This document shows, piece by piece, positions 14,877 through 23,143 of a stretch of DNA of 43,762 nt; positions within the stretch are counted from its first letter, which is position 1; every line of letters starts with the position of its first letter. Below the pieces are notes generated by a model. It was not told the DNA's origin and made no database searches. It saw nothing but the letters and a program-made list of their open reading frames with translations. The stretch spans positions 1 to 43,762 of the forward strand of contig JAQXGN010000033.1 of NCBI GenBank assembly GCA_029006735.1, given 5' to 3'. The stretch comes from Caryophanales bacterium (GTDB taxonomy: Bacteria; Bacillota_I; Bacilli_A; RFN20; CAG-449). The translations under genes and the position numbers were made by a program.

Positions 14877-17800
14877 ATGAAAAAATCAAACAAAATACTC
14901 TTTGTTCTTGCTACTGCACTCCTTGCTTTTGCAGTAGGATGTAATAATCCTAATGTATCTACTCCAAGTGACAATAGTAGCGATACTACTAGTTCTCATA
15001 CTCATGTATATGGGGATTGGGCAATTACAAAATCACCTACAGAAACAGAAAAAGGTACTGTAGAAAGAGTTTGTTCTGAAGATAATGAAAAGGAAGTTGT
15101 TGAAATTCCTGCTTTATCTGATAAAACATTCTGGACTGAAAAATCATCAGTTCCACCTACTCACGAGTTAGATGGTTCAAAAACATATACTTGTAAATAT
15201 GGTGATGTTACAGTTGTCCTTCCACATGGTGAACATGAATTCGGTGCTTGGAAAATTACAAAAGAACCAACAGTAAACGCAACTGGTACAGCAGAAAGAG
15301 TTTGTGCTGCTGACGAGAAAAAAGAAACAGTCGAACTTCCAGTATTAACAGATGCTTCTTGGACAAAAACAGTTACTAAAGAAGTATCACATACTGAAGA
15401 TGGTGAAATCACTTATACTTGTACTTATGGAACAGTCGTAGTTGTCGTTCCTCATGGTGAACACGTATTTGGTGCTTGGGCAATTACAAAAGAACCAACA
15501 GTAGATGCAACTGGTACAGCAGAAAGAGTCTGTGATGCAGATGGTGCTAAAGATGCAGTGACTCTTCCAGTATTAACAGATACATCAGTTTGGTCTATGA
15601 CAATTATTAAAGAAGCAACACATACTGAAGATGGTAAAAAGTCATATTCATCAGTCTATGGTACAGTTGAAGTAGTTGTTCCACATGGAAATCACGTCTA
15701 TGGTGCTTGGAAAATTACAAAAGATCCAACAGCTGATGCAACTGGTACAGCAGAAAGAGTCTGCGATGCTGATGGTAATAAAGATGTAGTGACTCTTCCA
15801 GTATTAACAGATGAATCTGTATGGTCAATGAAAGTTACAAAAGAAGCAACACATATTGAAGATGGTGAAGCTACATATTCATCAGTCTATGGTACAGTCG
15901 TAGTTGTTATTCCTCATGGTGAACATGTATTCAGCAACTGGGAATGGGTTGTTCTTCCAACAGAAACAACAGTAGGCTCTCAAAGAAGAACATGTGCTGC
16001 TGATGGCGTATTTGAAGATAGAGAAGTTCCAGTATTATTAAATGAATGTTGGACAGCAGGTGAAGTTGTAGATGCTACATGTACAACACCTTCAACACGT
16101 ACATATACATCAGATTATGGAACAGTTACAGTTATACTCTCTGATGCTTTAGATCATAATAGAGATAGTTACTCAATTACACAAAATCCAACATTAGAAG
16201 CTACTGGCTTAGCAAATCATGTTTGTTCAAGATGTGATGATGTAGAAGAAGTTGAAGTTCCTGCATTAAGTGATGAAGAAGTATGGGATGTATTAAGTAC
16301 AACACCAGCAACTCACTTTGCTCCAGGAAAAGTAGTATATACATCAGTTTATGGTGATGTAGAAGTTGAACTTCCACAAGAGGAACATGATTATTCATAT
16401 TGGAGAGTTGGTGAAGATGCTACTTTAGGTTCAGTAGCAACAGCTACAGAGGCTTGTGCAGATGGTGCTCTTGGTACTAATACAGTATCTGCTAAATTAC
16501 CAGATAGCATTTCATTAACACTTAATAAACAACCACTTCCAGGTAGTAGCCATGAATTATCTGAAGGTGATGATTATATCCTTTATACAAGTGATTCTCA
16601 TGGATGGTATTTCGATGCAGAAACAAATTCTTATAAAAATGGTAATACAGGAGTATCAAATTCTTCATCATATATGTGGTTTAGAGCTGCAAATGATGGT
16701 GTATTAACATTTGATTATTATGTTCAATCAGAAAGCGCATCATTTGATTATTTCTCATATAAAGGTACTACAAATAAATATGGTGGTACTAGTGGTGTTT
16801 CTGGTTCAGTAACATATGATTATTCGGCTAATAGTGAATTTTCTTTATGGTATAAAAAAGATAATAGTGGTGATAAGGGTATAGATGGAGTCGTTATTAC
16901 AAATATGAAATTTGTTCCAAATGATATGAGCCCATCAACAATTAATTTCAATTTATTATCATTTGATACTGGTACAGAAGAAACAGTTACTTCATACTTT
17001 GTATTTGCAGGTTCACCTGTTGGTAAATTACCAACTCCAACTAGAGAAGGCTATGCCTTTGTTGGTTGGTACGATGGAGATACATTAGTAGATGGAAATT
17101 CAATATTCAGTAGTTCAAAAACATTAACTGCTCAATGGGCTGAAGCTGCTTATGTAACATTCGTATTAAATAATGGTGAAGATGATTTAGTCATTCCATT
17201 TACAAAAGGAACAGCAATTGATGTTGAAAATCCAGTAAAAGAAGGCTTCACATTCAAAGGATGGTATTTAGATGCTGCATTTGAAAATGCATTTGATGTT
17301 GAAACATTAATTACTGAAAATACAACTTTATATGCTAAGTTTGAAGAAAATGCTGTATATGTTGGCACATATTATGGTACAGAAATTTGGGGTAACTCAT
17401 CTGGTAACAGCGCAAAATATACTTTAACAATTGACGGCGAAGGTAATATGACTGGTGTAAAAACTGGTAAAGTTACTGAGTATGATCCAGTTACACAAAA
17501 AGTTACATATGTTTCTGGGGCAGAAACAAAATGGTTCTATTTCGATGCAGAAACAAAATTAATTGCAGGTCTATATAGATCAAGTAATGATATTGATACA
17601 GATTTCTATATTTTATCAGCTGCAGGTAGTGATTCTGATTTCAAAATGATTAGCAGTTATGCAGTTGCTACATCTAATCCTTTAAATGATTCTTCAAGTA
17701 GAGGATATTATGCTCGTTTAATTAGAGTTAATACAGTAGCAGGCGTAAAAGATATTCTTTTATATGGAAATCATATTTATACAGATATTTCAATTACAAA

Positions 17801-20381
17801 TGTAAATGGTGACACATTAGCAATTACTGATGTAAAGACTTCAAAAACTTGTATTGTTAAAGATAAAGATGGAAATGTTGTTGTTTCTGTTGCTGCAACT
17901 GATACAGATTTCAATAAATCAAGTACAAAAACAGTTGATTTAGATAACTACTATGGTACATATACATGGGGTGATAAGACTGTTGTATTAGATGGTGTTG
18001 GAAATATTACTGTCGATGGTGTCAGCGGAACTTACAATGCAGTAAGTGGTAAAGATTATGGATTTGATGTTTATCTAAATGATAGTACTGAATATTATGA
18101 AATGACTTTAACTGCTGAAGGTGTAGCTACATTAAATAAACCAATGGTTACAATTTCATTTAATACAAATGGTGGAGAAGCTATTAGCGAAGTTTCTGTT
18201 AATAAGAATGTTGAATATGCTCTTCCAACTCCAGTAAAGAATGGTTCAGTATTCAAAGGATGGTACTTTGATGAAGCATTAACAGAATCTGTATCTTCTG
18301 AATTTGTACCAGATGGAAATGAAGTATTATACGCAAAATGGGCTGATAATGTTGTTGTAACATGCCATTTGAATAATGGTTCAGATGTAGCACCAGTTAT
18401 CTTTGGTAATGGTGATCCTGCAGAAATTGCAAAACCAAAATATCCAGGATATGCATTCAAAGGATGGTATACAACAGAAACATTCGAGGATGGTACTGAA
18501 TGGGTATCTGGAACAGTCGTTACAGAAAACGTTGATATTTATGCAAAATGGGAAGTTGCTCCTATATATAATAAGGATTATGTAGGTGAAATGAAATTAA
18601 CAGGTACAAAAGCAAATGGTGATACTTCTGGTACAAGTGGTTATTCAATTGCTCTTTCTATCGATGAAGAAGGATATGGTTATGCAACATCTTATCCATT
18701 TAGAGGTGGCGTATATATTGATAATTACGATTCAACAACAGGTAGAGCACAAGTTAAATTAGTATCTCCAGTTAGTGTTTCTGTTCCAGTTGGTACAGAA
18801 AATAACAATGGAGAAACAATCTCAGTTGTTACAAAGAATATTGGTGCTGATGCAAAAGTATTAGCAGTTGTACCATCTTCATTAACCCACAAGGTAGTTT
18901 CTTATACATATGATAGTGCAACAGGAGATGTAACAATTACTCTTTCTGGAACAACATCTTCTTCAAGTGTCTATATTTATTACTATAGTGCAACTGCATC
19001 TGCATCTATCTACAATTGTTATATTGATAGTGTAACAGGTATGATTGTTATGGCAGATACAAGTGGTGATTCATCAAAGATTACTTCATTATTTGTTATC
19101 TCTCCATTTGAAGGTAATAATGCTCCAGCAAACTTCAAATCATCTTATTGGAATGGTGGTGCTACAAGAGCAGTAACATTTACATCTGGAGAAAACGTAT
19201 ATAATATCTTTGTTCATAATGATGTTGTATATTTCGATGTATCATTTAAAGCATTAGATGATAGTGCTGTTACTGCAGATGCTCTTTATAATTCTGAAAA
19301 TGGCGTAAAAGTTTGTGCAAATGATGGAACTATTATTGCTCAATTTGGTTATAATGGTACAACATTAGTTTATCTTGATGGTTTACAAGGAACATATGTT
19401 TGTGACGATGATAAGACTGTTGTATTAGATGGTATTAATAAGATTACAATCGATGGCGTTGAAGGTACATATGAAAAAGCAGCAGATGATGCTACATATA
19501 CAGTTTCAGCAGTATGTGGTAATGTCTATTACGAAGTAACATTAAATGGAACAACAGCAACAGTAGTCAAACCAATGGTATTAGTTACTTATAATACAAA
19601 TGGTGGAGATGAACTTGAAGCAGAATCAAAGAATATCAATATTGGATATAAATTACCAACTCCAACTAGAGAAGGTTTCGTATTTAAAGGATGGTATTTA
19701 GATGAAGGCTTAACAGTTGCTGCTAAAGATGAAATTGTTCCAACAGAAGCTCTAACATTATATGCAAAATGGGCTGCAAAGGTTACATTAACAGTTAATT
19801 ATTCTGGTGAATTAGATAATGTTGTTTACAATTTCGGCGTAGGTGATACAGTTAATTTAGATGATTACATTCCTGTATATACAAATGGAAAAGTATTTGA
19901 TGGATGGTATCTAGATGCAACATTTGAAACTCCAGCTGAATTAACTTCAATTAATGAATCAACAGTAGTTTATTGTAAATGGGTTAATCACGGTCCATAT
20001 GTTGTAACAGGTTCTGCTTTATATACTCCTATATATAATGCAGAAACAAATACTTGGGAAACAACAAACAATGGTATAAATAATTCTAATTCTTCTTTGA
20101 AGATTGAAGCATTAACTACAATTACAATCACTTGTAAGTATTATGCTCAATCAGAAGAAGCAAAGAAATGGGACTTCTTATCAGTTAAGGTAAATAATGT
20201 AACAGTTGCTACTTCAGGGGGTCCAACAAATACAAATCCAGTTGAATACACAGTGACTTTAAATGCTGGTGATACATTAGAATTCTATTATGTTAAAGAT
20301 GGCAATAATTCTAAAGGAGAAGATAAAGCATATATTATTGATTTAGCAATTGATGGTACACCAATTACAAAATTAGATTAA
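14877..20381 (+). CDS. Giant repeat lipoprotein: 77-residue repeats, InlB repeats and beta modules
   Basis: 1834 residues. A lipoprotein signal (KILFVLATALLAFAVGC, Cys about 22) and a Ser/Thr-rich linker come first. Residues 43 to about 550 are seven tandem copies, the last partial, of a 77-residue repeat of the form HVFGAWxITKxPT...ATGTAERVC...LPVLTD...YGTVVVVVPHGE. Residues about 550-685 are a beta module (SDSHGWYFDAETNSYKNGN... to GIDGVVITNMKF) that recurs at the C-terminus (about 1705-1830). Six InlB/Listeria-Bacteroides type repeats (..PTREGYxFxGWY...LYAKW) sit at about 689, 760, 1091, 1161, 1569 and 1637, separated by beta-rich segments of which a GTYxxxDKTVVLDGxxxITIDGVxGTY unit occurs twice. 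No LPxTG or C-terminal membrane helix, so it is lipid-anchored at the outer face. Role (adhesion, carbohydrate binding) is inferred from architecture only. ATG preceded by AAGGAG. Confidence 0.85.
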   Translation: MKKSNKILFVLATALLAFAVGCNNPNVSTPSDNSSDTTSSHTHVYGDWAITKSPTETEKGTVERVCSEDNEKEVVEIPALSDKTFWTEKSSVPPTHELDGSKTYTCKYGDVTVVLPHGEHEFGAWKITKEPTVNATGTAERVCAADEKKETVELPVLTDASWTKTVTKEVSHTEDGEITYTCTYGTVVVVVPHGEHVFGAWAITKEPTVDATGTAERVCDADGAKDAVTLPVLTDTSVWSMTIIKEATHTEDGKKSYSSVYGTVEVVVPHGNHVYGAWKITKDPTADATGTAERVCDADGNKDVVTLPVLTDESVWSMKVTKEATHIEDGEATYSSVYGTVVVVIPHGEHVFSNWEWVVLPTETTVGSQRRTCAADGVFEDREVPVLLNECWTAGEVVDATCTTPSTRTYTSDYGTVTVILSDALDHNRDSYSITQNPTLEATGLANHVCSRCDDVEEVEVPALSDEEVWDVLSTTPATHFAPGKVVYTSVYGDVEVELPQEEHDYSYWRVGEDATLGSVATATEACADGALGTNTVSAKLPDSISLTLNKQPLPGSSHELSEGDDYILYTSDSHGWYFDAETNSYKNGNTGVSNSSSYMWFRAANDGVLTFDYYVQSESASFDYFSYKGTTNKYGGTSGVSGSVTYDYSANSEFSLWYKKDNSGDKGIDGVVITNMKFVPNDMSPSTINFNLLSFDTGTEETVTSYFVFAGSPVGKLPTPTREGYAFVGWYDGDTLVDGNSIFSSSKTLTAQWAEAAYVTFVLNNGEDDLVIPFTKGTAIDVENPVKEGFTFKGWYLDAAFENAFDVETLITENTTLYAKFEENAVYVGTYYGTEIWGNSSGNSAKYTLTIDGEGNMTGVKTGKVTEYDPVTQKVTYVSGAETKWFYFDAETKLIAGLYRSSNDIDTDFYILSAAGSDSDFKMISSYAVATSNPLNDSSSRGYYARLIRVNTVAGVKDILLYGNHIYTDISITNVNGDTLAITDVKTSKTCIVKDKDGNVVVSVAATDTDFNKSSTKTVDLDNYYGTYTWGDKTVVLDGVGNITVDGVSGTYNAVSGKDYGFDVYLNDSTEYYEMTLTAEGVATLNKPMVTISFNTNGGEAISEVSVNKNVEYALPTPVKNGSVFKGWYFDEALTESVSSEFVPDGNEVLYAKWADNVVVTCHLNNGSDVAPVIFGNGDPAEIAKPKYPGYAFKGWYTTETFEDGTEWVSGTVVTENVDIYAKWEVAPIYNKDYVGEMKLTGTKANGDTSGTSGYSIALSIDEEGYGYATSYPFRGGVYIDNYDSTTGRAQVKLVSPVSVSVPVGTENNNGETISVVTKNIGADAKVLAVVPSSLTHKVVSYTYDSATGDVTITLSGTTSSSSVYIYYYSATASASIYNCYIDSVTGMIVMADTSGDSSKITSLFVISPFEGNNAPANFKSSYWNGGATRAVTFTSGENVYNIFVHNDVVYFDVSFKALDDSAVTADALYNSENGVKVCANDGTIIAQFGYNGTTLVYLDGLQGTYVCDDDKTVVLDGINKITIDGVEGTYEKAADDATYTVSAVCGNVYYEVTLNGTTATVVKPMVLVTYNTNGGDELEAESKNINIGYKLPTPTREGFVFKGWYLDEGLTVAAKDEIVPTEALTLYAKWAAKVTLTVNYSGELDNVVYNFGVGDTVNLDDYIPVYTNGKVFDGWYLDATFETPAELTSINESTVVYCKWVNHGPYVVTGSALYTPIYNAETNTWETTNNGINNSNSSLKIEALTTITITCKYYAQSEEAKKWDFLSVKVNNVTVATSGGPTNTNPVEYTVTLNAGDTLEFYYVKDGNNSKGEDKAYIIDLAIDGTPITKLD
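15003..16500 (+). repeat. Seven tandem 231-bp (77-residue) coding repeats
   Basis: Units start at 15003, 15234, 15462, 15693, 15924, 16155 and 16386, giving steps of 231, 228, 231, 231, 231 and 231 bases. Copies 2-4 are nearly identical in protein; 1, 5 and 6 are diverged and 7 is partial. Every full copy keeps one Cys after the R(V/T)C position and the closing YG(T/D)V..V strand. Confidence 0.9.
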
Positions 20382-20390
20382 TAAAAAAAT

Positions 20391-20422
20391 AACACGCTTA
20401 GATAGCTTGTCTAAGCGTGTTT
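20391..20422. terminator. Terminator of the giant lipoprotein gene
   Basis: A 11-bp perfect stem ACACGCTTAGA/TCTAAGCGTGT (20392-20402 with 20410-20420) just after the stop at 20381. The T-run is short on the plus strand (GTGTTTCT); an A-run precedes it. Confidence 0.7.
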
Positions 20423-20491
20423 CTAACGTATTAATTATTCTTTATTAAGATTTTATATCTTACAAAATAATATTTAAAAGGGAGACTTAAG

Positions 20492-22297
20492 ATGAAAAAC
20501 ATGAAAAAAAGTTTAGTTTTAGCTTTAGCAGGTGTCTCTTTATTATCTCTTGGAATTACTAATTTAAGTAATACAAATGATAAACAGATTACATATGTAA
20601 ATGCTATGGCTAATGCGAACAAAAAAGTATCCACAGAATGTTCATCTATTAAAGATGCTGTGACTAAATTAGCACAAAGTCATAATTATACAATTCATGT
20701 AGAAACACAAACTGGTCCAATACTTGTTAAAAATAACATGTATTATACAGAAAATGCTTTCTATGATGATTATTTAGGTGACGAATATGGATACGTTAAA
20801 TGTGATGAAGGTGTTTATCGTTTTGATCGTTATAATCGTAAATTCACTCCTTCTTCATTATTAAAAGATAATTCAGGTGAATTATATACATCTGTTTGGG
20901 ACAATGGGTTCTTTTATGGATTTTCTAGCTTAGATTTATCAGAATTTGAGGCGGCAGATGGATTAACGTTTACTTGTACTAAAAAGAAAAACAAGTTAGC
21001 GTTCATGAAAATATTCTCAATTCCTCAAACAAGTTATCAAGAAGTTGATGCAATCACTTTAACTTTAGGTGAATCAAAGGACATTAATACATTATCATTT
21101 AGTGTTTCATTATCTAAAGGAAAAGATAAACATGATTGTACTATTCAAAATTTTGAAAGCACAAGAATTGATTATTTAGAAAAACAACTAGCAAATGGAA
21201 AATCATATTTTAAACCAGAAGGTGTATTAGCACACATTCAAGATTTATTTTCAAATATGAATTATACTCATTTCATGTATGAAGATGAATCATCAAATAT
21301 CAATGAACCTTATGGTTGGGAAAAATTTAATGAAAATTATTATATTTCTGGTTTTACAGATGAATATTTAAAAGGCAATCCAAATGCAATTCTTTCTTGT
21401 TCAGGTATGGTTGGATTTAAGGACTATGTCGTTTCACCATTTAAAACTATGAATGGTTCTTATTATACATTCTGTACAAAAGATTCTTTCTCAATTATAT
21501 CTTCTATGGCGTATAATGAGAATTCTTATGTGCCAGATGTCTATGTATATCCAACATATTTAAAAGCATTTACTGACAGTCAATACTTTGATGTTGCAGG
21601 TGATGAAAATACATATTATACAAATAAATTAAGTGTGATTTATGATTTCTGCGATAACTTCCAATTATGGGAATCAATTCAATCATTAGGAGTTGTAATT
21701 GAAGGTTTATACATTAACTATAATGAAAATGGTTATCAAGGCAAAGAAACAGTTACATTCTCAATTGAATATAGCCAATATGGATATTCATTTACTTCTG
21801 ATTTTGTTTTCTCAGATTTTAATGAAACAAAAGAAGAAGCTTTAGAGCAAGATAGAGTAGTTAAATATCTCAAAGCTACTTATGGTGGATGTATTTATTG
21901 GATTGATATTAATTCAGAAATTGAAAGTAATAAGGGTGTAGCATATAAACAAATCGCTGTTTCTAGTGATGTAAATTGGTTATTAGATGATTCAATTAAA
22001 GCAAAATATTCTACTAGATCACAAACAACAATTTATGTTAATGCAGGTGATGAAATCAATTTCAAAGTATATGACGCTAATAAAGATCCAGAAGCAGAAG
22101 ATACAATTAGTTCTTCTTCCAAAGCTTATGCAAAAACAACAAAGTTAGATGTTAAAGCTAATAGAAATGATAATGATTTATATTATTTTGATATAGTTAC
22201 AAATTCTTATAAATTTAAAGTCAGTGGAAAAGTCATCTTTGATTTATATGTAAAAGCAAATGGTGAAGTAGTATTCGATGCTACTTTAGATGATTAA
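20492..22297 (+). CDS. Secreted protein of unknown function, two-lobed lipoprotein-like
   Basis: I do not recognise this 601-residue protein. It begins with a signal peptide (KKSLVLALAGVSLLSLGI) without a clear lipobox Cys, so it may be released or held by its uncleaved signal. The mature part has few cysteines and a repeating style of 'NNMYYTENAFYDDYLGDEYGYVKCDEGVYRF...' strands, seen again in the second half ('ENYYISGFTDEYLKG...'), suggesting two related LppX/LolA-like beta lobes, like the lipoprotein at 27319-28689. Its start has AGGGAG 10 bases upstream. It leads an operon with the two lipoproteins that follow (18 and 30 base gaps), sharing the terminator at 25855. Confidence 0.65.
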   Translation: MKNMKKSLVLALAGVSLLSLGITNLSNTNDKQITYVNAMANANKKVSTECSSIKDAVTKLAQSHNYTIHVETQTGPILVKNNMYYTENAFYDDYLGDEYGYVKCDEGVYRFDRYNRKFTPSSLLKDNSGELYTSVWDNGFFYGFSSLDLSEFEAADGLTFTCTKKKNKLAFMKIFSIPQTSYQEVDAITLTLGESKDINTLSFSVSLSKGKDKHDCTIQNFESTRIDYLEKQLANGKSYFKPEGVLAHIQDLFSNMNYTHFMYEDESSNINEPYGWEKFNENYYISGFTDEYLKGNPNAILSCSGMVGFKDYVVSPFKTMNGSYYTFCTKDSFSIISSMAYNENSYVPDVYVYPTYLKAFTDSQYFDVAGDENTYYTNKLSVIYDFCDNFQLWESIQSLGVVIEGLYINYNENGYQGKETVTFSIEYSQYGYSFTSDFVFSDFNETKEEALEQDRVVKYLKATYGGCIYWIDINSEIESNKGVAYKQIAVSSDVNWLLDDSIKAKYSTRSQTTIYVNAGDEINFKVYDANKDPEAEDTISSSSKAYAKTTKLDVKANRNDNDLYYFDIVTNSYKFKVSGKVIFDLYVKANGEVVFDATLDD

Positions 22298-22315
22298 TAG
22301 GAGGGAGAAGAAAGT

Positions 22316-23113
22316 ATGAATAAAAAAATATTTATCGGAATACTCTCTACATTATGTATTTTTGCATTAGTTGGATGTGGAGGTAATAATACTTCAGATA
22401 ATTTATCTAATTCTTCTACTACATCAAATAATATTTCTGATAAATTTGAGGGATTGACAGAAGAAGAGTACTTCAATAAATATTATAAACTTCCAGATGG
22501 CTGGAAAGATGAACAATTGCATTGTGCTATTTCTAGTGATTTAATTGATGTTTCAGTTGAAAAAGCATTGATTATGGGATGTAGTTATCGATTTGGATAT
22601 AGCTTATCAGTCGTTAATGCAAATTCTACTACAGTTTCTTCAAGTAATGAAAATGTATTTAGAGTAGAAAAAAATTCAGAAGGTAGTTGTGTAGTTACAC
22701 CTATTCATGAAGGTGAAGCATATTTCACAATTATGGATGATAATCAATTAGTTCGTTATAGACAAAAAGTTATTGTTAAAAATCCTTTATCTTATGATGA
22801 TATGCTTGAATATCTTTCAAATGTTGAATATTGGGATCCAAAGATTGGTGAACAAATTACAATGAACTTTTTATTCGATAATGAAGTAATTTTAACTGGA
22901 TATGCAACATCTGGCTCAGGTAATTCAAATGTTTCATATGTCGCAACTTATGAATTTAAAGAAGAAACAATTGATGAATTCAGATTTAGTTTTACTGATG
23001 AAGTCTCTAGACAACATTCATGGACTGGATTCAATGTTTCTAAATGTGGCGATTTTATGTATTTGATGAGTTCATATGGTGTAGATGCAATTTTAAGACC
23101 AAATGGTTTATAG
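22316..23113 (+). CDS. Small lipoprotein with an Ig-like domain
   Basis: 265 residues. The lipobox is ALVGC (Cys about 21) followed by GGNNTSDN and a Ser/Asn/Thr linker. Residues about 80-160 (SSDLIDVSVEKALIMG...TVSSSNENVFRVEKNSEGSCVVTPIHEGEAYFTIMDDNQ) have the pattern of a bacterial Ig-like (Big_2/BID) domain; the C-terminal 100 residues are beta-rich without a family I can name. Strong AGGAGG site. Probable extracellular binding or structural subunit of the same complex as its neighbours; this is inference. Confidence 0.7.
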   Translation: MNKKIFIGILSTLCIFALVGCGGNNTSDNLSNSSTTSNNISDKFEGLTEEEYFNKYYKLPDGWKDEQLHCAISSDLIDVSVEKALIMGCSYRFGYSLSVVNANSTTVSSSNENVFRVEKNSEGSCVVTPIHEGEAYFTIMDDNQLVRYRQKVIVKNPLSYDDMLEYLSNVEYWDPKIGEQITMNFLFDNEVILTGYATSGSGNSNVSYVATYEFKEETIDEFRFSFTDEVSRQHSWTGFNVSKCGDFMYLMSSYGVDAILRPNGL

Positions 23114-23143
23114 TTTTTTAAAGTTTTATAAGGAGAAAAAAGT

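Noticed and set aside
15003-16500. CRISPR-like periodicity
   Set aside because: The 231-base period is continuous coding sequence in one frame without unique spacers.
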